From Lingula anatina (taxonomy: Eukaryota > Brachiopoda > Lingulata > Lingulida > Lingulidae): a stretch of DNA of 31,354 nucleotides. The notes beneath the pieces were generated by a model. The model was given only the letters and a program-made list of their open reading frames with translations, had not been told where the DNA came from and made no database searches. Positions within the stretch are counted from its first letter, which is position 1. The number at the start of each line of letters is the position of its first letter. Shown piece after piece: positions 22,133-31,354 of the stretch. The translations under genes were made by a program, and so were the position numbers. The stretch is from positions 333,396-364,749 of the forward strand of contig NW_019773581.1 of the NCBI RefSeq assembly GCF_001039355.2. The letters run 5' to 3'.

Positions 22133-23429
22133 CCCAAATAAATTCAATTCATTTTAGATTTCACATAATCTGTTTTTATTGTTTCTTCTAAGCATTTAAT
22201 CATAACATCTCCCATCATTATACTGTTATTGTGTTATAACATTGAAAGTTTCCAAGTTTTATTAACAGGTTGATGCTAACGTATTACAAATAAATATAAG
22301 CGTCAAAGCATATTTCCTTACTCAAATGTAGCAAACGTACCACTGGCATAATACCGGTAAAGATACAGGTAAAGATGACAGCATTGATAACTGGGTTTAC
22401 AGCGCTGTTAGTGCAGCATGGTTAGTGTCAGATTGTTATCTGATAAAGTTCGCTACTAGTACATGTACCTGGGAACAAAAGGTCTGGCACTTGACAATCA
22501 AGTTGATAAAATCACAAAACGCCTGTAGAAAATATAGCATACCTGCCCAACATTGATTTGTTCAGATTCTTGACTAAGGGGTGCGTTACTGGTGTCAAGG
22601 ACAAAGACTTAAACTTAAGGGTTTGGCACTGTACATTCCTCTCGATTTCTGCCCAAATCTAAAAAAGCCTCAGTTGCTTAACTTTCGCCAAATTCCCAAT
22701 ATCTACAGGTTGTGTTGTTTAATGCTTGGGGTCTCTTCTCTGGCGGTGGTTAAAGGGGACACCTGTGCGGTCTGTCAACGCACCAAGACCCACTTTTGCC
22801 AGTGCCACATTTTCCATTGCCGTAAATATCAAATTTGTGAATAGAATGAGGAATAATGACAGTTATGAAAAATGTTTGGAAGTACCTGTCGCCTTCGCCA
22901 CAGTATCCATATGGGCTGTGCTGCCCCACCACCACAGGCGACACCTTGCGGAGCAAGCGTGCGTAATCCAGGGTGCAACTGAAAATAACCTTGTCGCGCG
23001 ACCTTATTCAGCTGAAGACGTCTGAAACTTTTTTACAGGCTAATATGCATGTGGAGGAAAGTAACGTAACTTCTATCAGACTTGAATTCGTAGATATGCC
23101 TATAAAACCGTTTTGTGCTTATTATATATATTGAAAATAACTATCCACTTGTATACTGTGTAGCACGAAATGTTGTAATACTGTATGATACTGCTGCAAC
23201 ATACACGGTCTGCAGCTATGAGAAGATACTCCAACTTTAATAACCTCAATTTATACAAATAGCACTACTACTGCAATATATACAGGGTCTGCCGCTGTAA
23301 AAAGATACTCGAACTTTAATAACCTCTGTTCAAACGAGTAAAATCACATAACACCATTCAACCTGCTTTAAAGATAAACACAGATTCAAGATACTATATA
23401 AAACAAATCATGGGACAAACACGAGCCGA

Positions 23430-23435
23430 TTTATT
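23430..23435 (-). terminator. Candidate polyadenylation signal of gene E
   Basis: AATAAA on the minus strand, about 165 bases after the stop codon. It is conserved at the matching place after gene F. Confidence 0.35.
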
Positions 23436-23597
23436 ATTTCCCATCTATTTAAACCGTTTTACGGACTTTAATGTCTTCATTATAGCGTCCATGTATTTAA
23501 ATGACAATTCAGAAATAAATAAATGATCTCCTTCTGTACCCCTGGGTTAGGTGGACCCACTTATTCTTCCATTACTTGATTATTATTATCTTTTTTA

Positions 23598-25405
23598 TCA
23601 GAGCGCCTTTTTCAAGACTAAGACGCCATGCACTCCAACCCTCGTGCGTTCGAGTATCTCGTAATTTGCAGTGATCTGTTCAATTCGGGCTTCTCCATAT
23701 ATACGATGTGCGTTGAATACCAAAGAGCCCTCCGGAGTGCCAAAGCTGACTGGTATACCAAGATAAAACAACGCACCGGGCTTAAGCATGCACCATATTT
23801 GAGCTGCTGCCTCCAGGTCACCGTGTGGATTGATGGGGTCCCCATAGCGACCAAGGCCAGAATGTTCCAAAGAAGAAAACGAAGCAGCAAAATCCATTAG
23901 GAGCGATTGGTTCTTGGTGATTTTATCCGCTAAATCTGACATCAACTCGAAAGACAGCTGTGGGTGGTTAAAGAAAACTGGATTGTAATCAACAGTTGTC
24001 ACGTGTTTCACGCCAAGATTTAATAGCATGACTTCCAGCCAAGGACTTTGACTTCCGATGACAATCCCTGACTTTTCTTTTAATTGATCTTTGTATCTGT
24101 AGAGAACCTGTTTGAAGCCATTGCTCTCTGCTCCATATGAGCCAATATTTTCATCTTTATCTTTGGTTAGAAGAGTTTTAATTCGTTTTGGAGTAAATGT
24201 TACCTTTCGACCCTGACGTGAGTCATCATAGTAGAAAGAACTCAAATTCAAACCGCCATTCTGTGTGAAATCCAGAAACAGCTCTGGTGGCGGCTCTTTC
24301 AGGGGTGGTTTGAAGACTTTACCTGGCGGATTCTTCAATCTGAGAAATGTATCCTTACAGTTGAAGTCTTTTCTCAAGAAAGGATCTTCTTTTCTCTTGT
24401 GCATGGAAAAATTGCAAATTTGACCGCAGGGTGGGAGGGAATGCACTCTTTCTACATTCTCCCCGGTGTAATTCATCGTTGTCAGTTCTAAAAACGGGAA
24501 AAAATGTATGTTACTTCATGTGAATTATATCTTCATTCTGTGGAGGACTTATCCATCTGGTAATGTACTGCATATATTTCGAGTCACCAATGTCAATATA
24601 CTGATTTCTTTTTTTATTTATTTTATTTATTTATTTATTTATTTATTTATGTGAACTCTTCTAGGATGTTGATTAGATTTTTCTGTGCTCTGAAAAAGTT
24701 GATTTTATGGAATGAGCGTCTTCTGCTACCCGTTCAGTTTATCAACAGAATGCGACTTTATGCTTATGTGATGGTGATTCAATTTTTCCACAAAATGATT
24801 TGATAAATACCATCGGTCAATTGATCCTGTCTGGCTTTGCTGTATTGGTGTACCTTAACGAAATAGAAAATGCAAAACCAATCCATCCACAGAAAATGCA
24901 AAATGCTAAAATATTCCACATACAATTTCAACCCTATTGCAATAATCACCTTATATATATCTTACTTATCTCATTGCAGTAACAGGATAATTGTCCGAAC
25001 AGGTTCACTCTCTTTCCTTCTCTCAGTTCTATTTTTCGTTAACTGCATTTACTTATTTTTTACATACAGGTATGGGTTCATGTGTAGTTTCGTCCCTTTG
25101 AACAGTGCAATTACTAAAATATTTTGCATATTTTTATTTATTTATTTATTTATTTATTTTTTAGTTTGACCGAGAAGCACGTTTTTTATTTATTTGAAAT
25201 TCGAAGCAAAAACTATAGCTCAAATGAAACAATGCAGCAAGATGCATCATTCCTTAAACAGTTTTACCTGAGCGTTCCTTGTATCGAACTGTTCCTCAAC
25301 CAATACAGTGTTTCTTTGCTGTAAGGCGTAGCTCAGAATCAGTAGCAGTACGATTATACTTACTACAAATCCTACTAACCGGTTTGTTCTTAATCTTTGT
25401 GTCAT
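23598..25405 (-). CDS. Gene E: type II membrane DUF268 protein, methyltransferase-like, 3 exons, 356 aa
   Basis: Exons in transcript order: 25405-25268, 24853-24811, 24487-23598, with phases 0 and 1 as in D and F. The N-terminus MTQRLRTNR is basic; the membrane segment is about residues 10-28 (LVGFVVSIIVLLLILSYAL). A 43-nt micro-exon encodes VHQYSKARQDQLTD. In the DUF268 domain, PPCGQIC lies at about 79-85, GIVIGSQSPW at about 201-210, VDYNPVFF follows, and SFSSLEHSGLGRYGDP is intact. Sequons NYT, NLS and NQS suit a lumenal domain. The predicted location is Golgi or ER membrane, and the likely role is modification of a glycan or other secretory substrate; this is inferred from architecture, since the family has no activity known to me. 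The donor CAG|gtaaaac and acceptor cgttaag|GTACACC are good matches to consensus. Confidence 0.9.
24614..24650. repeat. (TTTA)n microsatellite in gene E intron 2
   Basis: About nine TTTA units. The gene F copy holds a shorter, interrupted version near 28155-28184. Confidence 0.9.
25133..25161. repeat. (TTTA)n microsatellite in gene E intron 1
   Basis: About seven TTTA units. The matching place in gene F (near 28675-28690) has lost most of them. Confidence 0.85.
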
Positions 25406-25501
25406 CTTCAAATGTCGTGTCACTGGAAATAATAAATAGTCACAACCTATATATAAAATTATAATTAGTAGCAGGCTTTCACATACATGTGCTACTGCGT
25501 T

Positions 25502-25573
25502 CCACTGCGTTCCGTTATTATGAATATTTCACTGCGTTCCTTGTGAAATATTCATAATAACGGAACGCAGTGG
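25502..25573. promoter_or_regulatory. Perfect 31-bp inverted repeat upstream of gene E
   Basis: The arms are 25502-25532 and 25543-25573, exact inverse complements, around the 10-base loop tgcgttcctt. It lies about 97-168 bases upstream of the gene E start. The 10-mer GGAACGCAGT or its complement occurs four times between 25494 and 25573. It could be a cruciform-forming or protein-binding element, or the scar of a hairpin-mediated rearrangement. Confidence 0.7.
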
Positions 25574-26561
25574 TTTTTTTAACAGAAAGAAACTGTGCTG
25601 AGGATGGAACGGCCTTCTTTGAGCTCTGACACCACGCTATGGAGCACCTGATTCGTGATCTAGGGTAAGAGACGTAGAAAATATTCACCACTTATTAATA
25701 TGGACCAATACCGCAAAACTTATTAGGGAAATGGGGCAATATTCAACAAAGCAGAATTTTTTACCTCGTTGAAGGCATGTTGCGCCCCCTACAGTAGATA
25801 ATTGCGGTACGTGGAAGACACAAGCGCTCGTAGACACATGTCCCTTAAAGGGATAATAACTCTTCGATGAGATCTATATTTCACATTAAAAACATTGTAA
25901 ACAATGCACAGAAATATATTATATTCTGTTTTACCACAAAAACGGCAGTTATAGCTATTATTCTGATATCTGAGTTTGTCATCAGACCACGTGACCTCCA
26001 TAGATGGCTTTGCTCTGTAATAAACTCTTAAGAGATTATAACATAAAACCAAACTTTTTAGAAAAATAAAAACAGGGACTAACTTTAAATGTAGAAATGG
26101 GTTTATTTACCATTGGTAAGTATGGGAAAATTGTTGTTTACTCTTGGAAAATTCATTTTTTGTCAAAACGAACAGTTATCATCCCTTTAATATGACTGCT
26201 ATTATGACTGAGTATTTCTGGAGAAGAGATGAAGCTGACAACAGCTTGAGAGAAGTATACATAAATAATCCTTTCCGAAACTTCGAGGGCCTTCAATTAA
26301 ATTACGGCACTGAATAAAAAATATAAGTGCACAGATGCATGCGGGTGTCTAAGGCTGTGTTCAGAATAGAAGTTATCGTACTAGCAGGATCGATCTACAA
26401 TATCTCGTCGGGGATTCCCGGTTAAAGGCGCAGTCAGTATAATCAGCCTAATTGTTTGACACGCCCCTTCGCAAAGCAACACGAACAACATCATGGACCA
26501 CGAAGTTTTCCCGACTTAAACAAAGTACAGCTTAAAAGATATGATGGGCGTGTCAGACAAT
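25543..26561. repeat. Duplicated upstream flank, copy at gene E
   Basis: The counterpart of 19705-20360, with about 390 extra bases at about 25595-25985. No gene is recognisable in the extra part. Confidence 0.85.
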
Positions 26562-26962
26562 TCAGCTGAAGTCGTCTGAAGCTTTTTTTACAGACTAACA
26601 TGCATGTGGAGGAAAGTAACGTAACTTCTATCAGACCTTGAATTCGTAGATAGGCCTATAAAACCGTTTTGTGCTTATTATATATTGAAAATAACTATTC
26701 ACGTGTATACTGTGTGGCGCGAAATGGTGGAATGCTGTATGATAGCATAATCAGTAGGGCACATACTCTGATAATAAACCACAATTTATACAAATAGCGA
26801 TACTACTGCAACAAACACGGTCTGCAGCTATGAGGAGATACTTCCACTTTAATAACCTCAATTCAAACGAGTAAAATTACATTACACCATTCAACCTGCT
26901 TTAAAGATAAACACAGATTCAAGATGTTATATAAAACAAATTATGGGACAAACACGAGCCGA

Positions 26963-26968
26963 TTTATT
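26963..26968 (-). terminator. Candidate polyadenylation signal of gene F
   Basis: AATAAA on the minus strand, about 175 bases after the stop, conserved with gene E. Confidence 0.35.
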
Positions 26969-27141
26969 ATTTCCAATCTATTTAAACCGTTTTACGGACT
27001 TTAATGTCTTCATTATAGCGTACATGTACTTAAATAACAATTCAGAAATTAAGACATATTCAAAAACATCTCCTTCTGTACCCCTGGGTTAGGTAGACCC
27101 ACTTATTCGTCCATTACTTGATTATTATTAAATTATTTTTA

Positions 27142-28931
27142 TCAGAGCGTCTTTTTCAAGACTAAGACACCATGCATTCCAACTGGCTTGCGTTCAAGTA
27201 TCTCATAATTTGCAGTGATCTGTTCAATCCGAGCTTCTCCATATATACGATGTGCGTTAAATACCAAAGAGCCCACCGGAGTGCCAAAATTGACTGGTAT
27301 ACCCAGATAAAACAACGCACCAGGCTTAAGCATGCACCATATTTGAGCTGCTGCCTCCAGGTCACCGTGTGGATTGATGGGGTCTCCATAGCGACCAAGG
27401 CCAGAGTGTTCCAAAGAAGAAAACGAAGCAGCAAAATCCATTAGGAGCGATTGGTTCTTGGTGATTTTATCCGCTAAATCTGACATCAACTCGAAAGACA
27501 GCTGTGGGTGGTCGAAGAAAACAGCGTTGTAATCAACAGTTGTCACGTGTTTCACGCCAAGATTTAATAGCATGACTTCCAGCCAAGGACTTTGACTTCC
27601 TATGACAATCCCTGTCTTTTCTTTTAATTGATCTTTGTATCTGTAGAGAACCTGTTTGAAGCCATTGCTCTCTGCTCCATATGAACCAATGTTTTTATCT
27701 TTATCATTAGTTAGAAGAGTTTTGATTTGTTTTGGAGTAAATGTTACCTTTGGACCCTGACGTGAGCCATCAAAGTACATAGAACTCAAATTCATACTGC
27801 CATTCTGTGTGAAATCCAAAAGCAGCTCTGGAGGCGGCTTCTTCAGGGGCGGCTTGAAAACTTTCCCGGGCGGATTCTTCAATCTGAGAAACATATCCTT
27901 ACAGTTAAAGTCTTTTCTCAAGAAAGGGTCTTCTTTTCTCTTGTGCATGGAAAAATTGCAAATTTGTCCACAGGGTGGGAAGGAATGCACTCTGTCTATA
28001 TCCTCCCCGGCGTGAGCCATCTTTGTAAGTGCTGAAAACGGGAGCAAAACGTATGTAACTTCATGTTAATTACATCTTCTTCCTGTTGAGAACTAATGCA
28101 TCTGCCTGGTAATGTACTCTATATATTTCGAGTCGGCAATGTCACTGTACTGATTTTATTTATTATTATTTTATTTATTTATCTATTTTTCTTGTGAACT
28201 CTTCTAGGATGTTATTTAGATTTTTTTTCTGTGCTTTGAAAAAGTTGATTTTATGGAACGAACGTCTTCTGCTCCCCCTTTTAAATCATCAACAGAATGC
28301 AGTTTTATGCTTATGTGATGGTGATTCAATTTTGTCACAAAATCATTTGAAAATTACCATCGGTCAATCGATCCTGTCTGGCTCTGTTGTATTGGTGTAC
28401 CTGAACGAAATAGAAAATGCAAAATTATTCCATCCAAAGAAAATGCAAAAAGCAAAATTATTCCACATACAGGTTCAACCCTATTCCAATGATCACCGAT
28501 ACTTATCCTAATGCAGCAACAGGATAACTGTCTGAGCAATCCTTGAAATGTCACTGTATTTCTTTCTCTCAGTTCTATTTTTCGTTAACTGTATTTACTT
28601 ATTTTTACGTACAGGTATGTCTTCATGTGTTGTTTCGTCCCTTTGAAAAGGGCAATTACTAAATTTGCATATTTGTTATTTATTTTTTTAGCTAGATCGA
28701 GAAGCGTGTTTTTATTTATTTGAAATGTGAAGCAAAAGCTATAGCTCAAATGAAATATGGCAGCAAGATGCATCATTCCTTAAACAGTTTTACCTGAACG
28801 TTCCTTGTATCGAACTGTTCCTCAACCAATACAGTGTTTCTTTGCTGTAAGGCGTAGCTCACAATCAGTAGCAGTACGATTATACTTACTACAAATCCGA
28901 CTAACTGGTTTGTTCTTAACTTTTGTGTCAT
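27142..28931 (-). CDS. Gene F: type II membrane DUF268 protein, methyltransferase-like, 3 exons, 356 aa
   Basis: Exons in transcript order: 28931-28794, 28400-28358, 28031-27142. It has the same structure and length as gene E and is nearly identical through most of the domain. The N-terminus is MTQKLRTNQ and the membrane segment LVGFVVSIIVLLLIVSYAL. The micro-exon encodes VHQYNRARQDRLTD, and PPCGQIC, GIVIGSQSPW and SFSSLEHSGLGRYGDP are all present. One visible change is VDYNAVFF where D and E have VDYNPVFF, next to the acidic residue expected to bind the cofactor ribose if this is a SAM fold. Sequons NGS, NLS and NQS are present. The frame is open upstream to 29234, but that part lies outside the duplicated unit, so the ATG at 28931, shared with gene E, is preferred. 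Gene F lacks the duplicated upstream flank and palindrome of D and E, so its promoter differs. Confidence 0.9.
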
Positions 28932-29021
28932 CTTCAAATGTCGTGTCACTGGAAATAATAAATAGTCACAACCTATATATAAAATTATAATTAGTAGCAG
29001 GCTGTCACGTTCATGTACTAC

Positions 29022-31001
29022 GGAATAGTCCGAACATTGTTCTAAAAGCTTAGACACAGGCGCGTTCCCAATGAAAATATCGTTCTTCTTAGATCGTTCC
29101 AACTCCTCATGGACTCTCGTTGAATGCAATAAGATTAACTGAATGATAATCATCCTCGAACGGGGGTTAATTTCGTGTGGCCTCGGCTTCCAGAAGAATT
29201 TTTCACCTTGTTTTGAGTGCGACCGAACACACACGAAAGTCAGTTACCCCAAGCTGCTGTATTTTTAGATACAAATTTTATTTGTAATTGTAACAAGCAT
29301 AATTTCTTTTTTATTTTAAATAACCCCAGCCTAGCACGTATTGTTGTTTCCCTTGCTCAGGTAACGCTGTCTATTTTTTTATCACTGAACAACAACTAAG
29401 GCATTCTTGCTGTGAACTTCGCATCCTTCACACCATAAATTGTAAGCATTACATATGCATCAATGGAATAATTTACTTCCATTATTTAACGTAAAAATGT
29501 AAGCCGTGATTAAAGAATACTTATTTGGAGTTTAATAAATTGACACCACTCGCCCGGGCAGCAATGCATTAATATTAACATGACTATAAAACGATGTTAT
29601 TTACAGTACTAGACATCGCTCTGTGGTCCCAATCTATAACCAACCCATCGAATACTCAGGAAACAATAGGAGTTCAAAGTAAGATAGTTACAGTTACTGG
29701 CCCAGCTTTTTGCAACATTTTTCAATCAAAACAGATAAGGATACCAAAATTGATTTATAAATAATATGATATGATTCTCTTTGGGTGGTGTTTGGGGGGA
29801 GGGGGTGCGGGGCGGGGCGGGGCGGGGCGGGGCGGGTGAACCCTAAGTATACTACTTTTATTTTTACCCTAAGTACCGTACATTAAGTGGCATTTTAATT
29901 TTTATCTCAGGTAAAGTCAAGGAGTGCACTGAAAATAAGGTGACATACTATTAACCACATATCTTGGCTTTGGTTGTGTCACATGCGCCCATAAAGTGTG
30001 GTCAAGGTGCTAGGCGCATGGATGTCCCGCTTTAAATGATATTTAGTGAGTCTTTCAACGATGTATACAAAAATCGGGGCATTCAGTACAATACAAGTAC
30101 AATACAATACAAATAAATAAATAAATAAATACAGTACAAGTTCAATACACGTGCCGTGTTTTATGTGCATATTTGAGACTAAAATAAGGCAATAAATGTA
30201 GTTACTCCTTGCTCGTATTATTTTGAGTGTCTTAATTTACATTCCAAGTAGCCGACATGCCAAGACTCGCCTACCCTATTACCACTCGGTATTTTTGTTG
30301 ATACCCATTGGGTCGTAGAGGATGCCTACCCATCAGCTGTCATTAATTGTAAACGATAACATCTGAGATACATTTGCTTAAAACTCACCTAAGCTAGCCA
30401 GATTGTAACAGCAAGTTCAGTTTTCTCGCCTCAACAGAATAATGCATGTAACCAAACTGCTTAGACTATGGGGGTCACATTGTGTAGATATAATTCTTGC
30501 TATTATTCAAATTCATGTGCAGTAGCTACGTTACTTCACTGCGCACGGAAACATTCAATTCCCAAGACACTTTGATTTAAATAGTCTTGTAATGATAATG
30601 GTGAAAATATGTTTAATTTAGGTTTGTTTATTTTTATTAACATATGCAGTGTATATTCCTAAGCAACCATCATCATGGAGTTCACTGGTATTATTTTAAT
30701 TAAAAAAACAACAAATATTAAAAAACAAATGTGACTATGATGCAGACCTTCATGTAATAAGCCACACATCCTTTAATACCCACCTCATTTCAACTACCAT
30801 CAAACAAATTATGAAAACCAAAAGTAGAAATTGCCTGGAAATGGTGCATCATTATTACACGATCACCCACAGTACGTACAAATAACGCTACCAGCGCAAA
30901 ATACAGTGTTCCCCCCTAGGAGTAAATAATTTCATTCCAATAAGCTACACTCAAACAAAGGAAATTGCAATCACTGTGCATCCTGCTATGAAAAAAATAT
31001 A
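29022..31001. other. Unique upstream flank of gene F
   Basis: No gene is supported. It includes a GGGGC repeat (29807-29836) and AATAC/AAAT runs at about 30090-30133. Confidence 0.5.
29807..29836. repeat. (GGGGC)n short tandem repeat, G-quadruplex-prone
   Basis: Five G-runs of three to four bases separated by single C, preceded by further G-runs from 29782. It is about 0.9 kb upstream of gene F. Confidence 0.85.
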
Positions 31002-31003
31002 TA

Positions 31004-31354
31004 CACACACTGGACAAAAGAAATGTCACCCCTACTGAGCCAATACTATGGGGGAGATAAATGACTGTGGAATGATATTCTCCTGGTATCATTTTATTAA
31101 CATCAAATTTCACAAAAAATCACAAAATGAGAACAAAATATACATTCTACCAAAATATGTAGTTTCAAGTCCAAAATTAGTACTTAGTGGCATAGCCACG
31201 TGACCTAATAATAGGTGCCAGTCTACGAAGCAAGGATTCATTTAATTGTCTGATGCGTTCAGGGCTTAGCTGGCCCAAGCATGAAACACTGAATATAACA
31301 GAGTTTCTCTGCTGGTTAGACGGGCATTTGTAAAAAGTTTTGACATATCATTCC
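31004..31354 (-). mobile_element. Tc1-like DNA transposon, 3' end, cut by the window edge
   Basis: The terminus cacacactggacaaaagaaa follows a TA dinucleotide and matches the TIR of the 228-bp MITE. Inward from it lies the minus-strand transposase C-terminus. Only one end is in the window. Confidence 0.75.
31177..31347 (-). pseudogene. Tc1/mariner-type transposase, C-terminal fragment
   Basis: The minus-strand frame ending at 31177 reads LSPERIRQLNESLLRRLAPI and then IRSRGYATKY before the stop. This is the usual end of Tc1-family transposases (helical RxRR segment, then RGGxTxY), which cut and paste DNA at TA sites. Going upstream, the frame meets a stop at 31348-31350. The copy is therefore probably decayed, unless a frameshift near the edge rejoins it. 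The catalytic DDE residues would lie outside the window. Confidence 0.65.

Larger units (their letters stand above)
20361..23006. mobile_element. 2.65-kb segment present between D and E but absent between E and F
   Basis: At the E-F junction the two flanking sequences (ending gtcagacaat and starting tcagctgaag) are directly joined. At the D-E junction they are separated by this segment. Its left end reads aataaccttgcgcgcg and its right end contains aataaccttgtcgcgcg. It carries SAP-like and SWIM-like remnants in the same orientation. An insertion at D-E is the simplest reading; a deletion at E-F is the alternative. Confidence 0.5.
23007..25494. repeat. Segmental duplication, copy E
   Basis: It matches 26562-29021 across all exons, both introns and both flanks of the gene, with scattered substitutions and small indels. 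The right boundary falls within eight bases of the palindrome at 25502. Confidence 0.9.
26562..29021. repeat. Segmental duplication, copy F
   Basis: The counterpart of 23007-25494. Homology stops at catgtactac, exactly where the palindrome begins in copy E. Confidence 0.9.

Noticed and set aside
22750-22990. Possible minus-strand exon with an acceptor and donor near 22990 and 22886
   Set aside because: Splice-like ends and a cysteine-containing frame exist, but no family could be recognised and no connecting exon was found.
28932-29234. N-terminal extension of gene F
   Set aside because: Most of it lies outside the duplicated unit, is absent from gene E, and would put about 100 residues before the membrane anchor.

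Overview
The window is animal nuclear DNA: AT-rich, with introns bounded by GT/AG, many microsatellites, and gene families (TSP1 modules, mucin CysD/WxxW modules, DUF268) that together suggest a marine invertebrate, probably a lophotrochozoan such as a mollusc, brachiopod or annelid. The species cannot be fixed from the sequence. All exon models below were built by eye from reading frames, splice signals, matching intron phases and comparison between paralogues in the window.

Left half (about 1.5-12 kb): three paralogous genes for small secreted cysteine-rich proteins. Each has a signal-peptide exon, a six-cysteine domain resembling the CBM14/peritrophin-A chitin-binding fold, and one thrombospondin type 1 repeat (TSP1). 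They differ at the C-terminus. Gene A (+, 1526-5179) ends in a mucin-type CysD (WxxW) domain split by a Pro/Thr-rich insertion. Gene B (+, 6849-8597) ends eleven codons after the TSP1. Gene C (-, 10291-11887) ends in a Ser/Thr-rich mucin-like tail. B and C share the start of the last exon (a KDFD motif), so B looks like a version that lost its tail.

Right half (about 18-29 kb): three tandem genes D, E and F, all on the minus strand and each with three exons. Each encodes a type II membrane protein: a short basic N-terminus, one membrane segment, a stem encoded by a 43-46 nt micro-exon, and a DUF268 domain with a Rossmann/SAM-methyltransferase-like glycine motif. E and F come from a recent duplication of about 2.5 kb. 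Upstream flanks of D and E are also duplicated and carry a palindrome whose 10-bp loop lies in opposite orientations in the two copies.

Mobile and decayed elements: a RecQ-like helicase fragment at the left edge; a 228-bp MITE with TA target site at 17.35 kb; the end of a related Tc1-like transposon with a transposase C-terminus at the right edge; and a 2.65-kb segment between D and E holding remnants that resemble a SAP/SWIM-type mobile gene. The 5.4 kb between genes C and D contains no gene I can support.

How the genes might work together is inference only. A-C look like extracellular matrix or mucus proteins, and D-F look like Golgi-type enzymes acting in the secretory lumen. Nothing in the sequence links the two sets beyond proximity.
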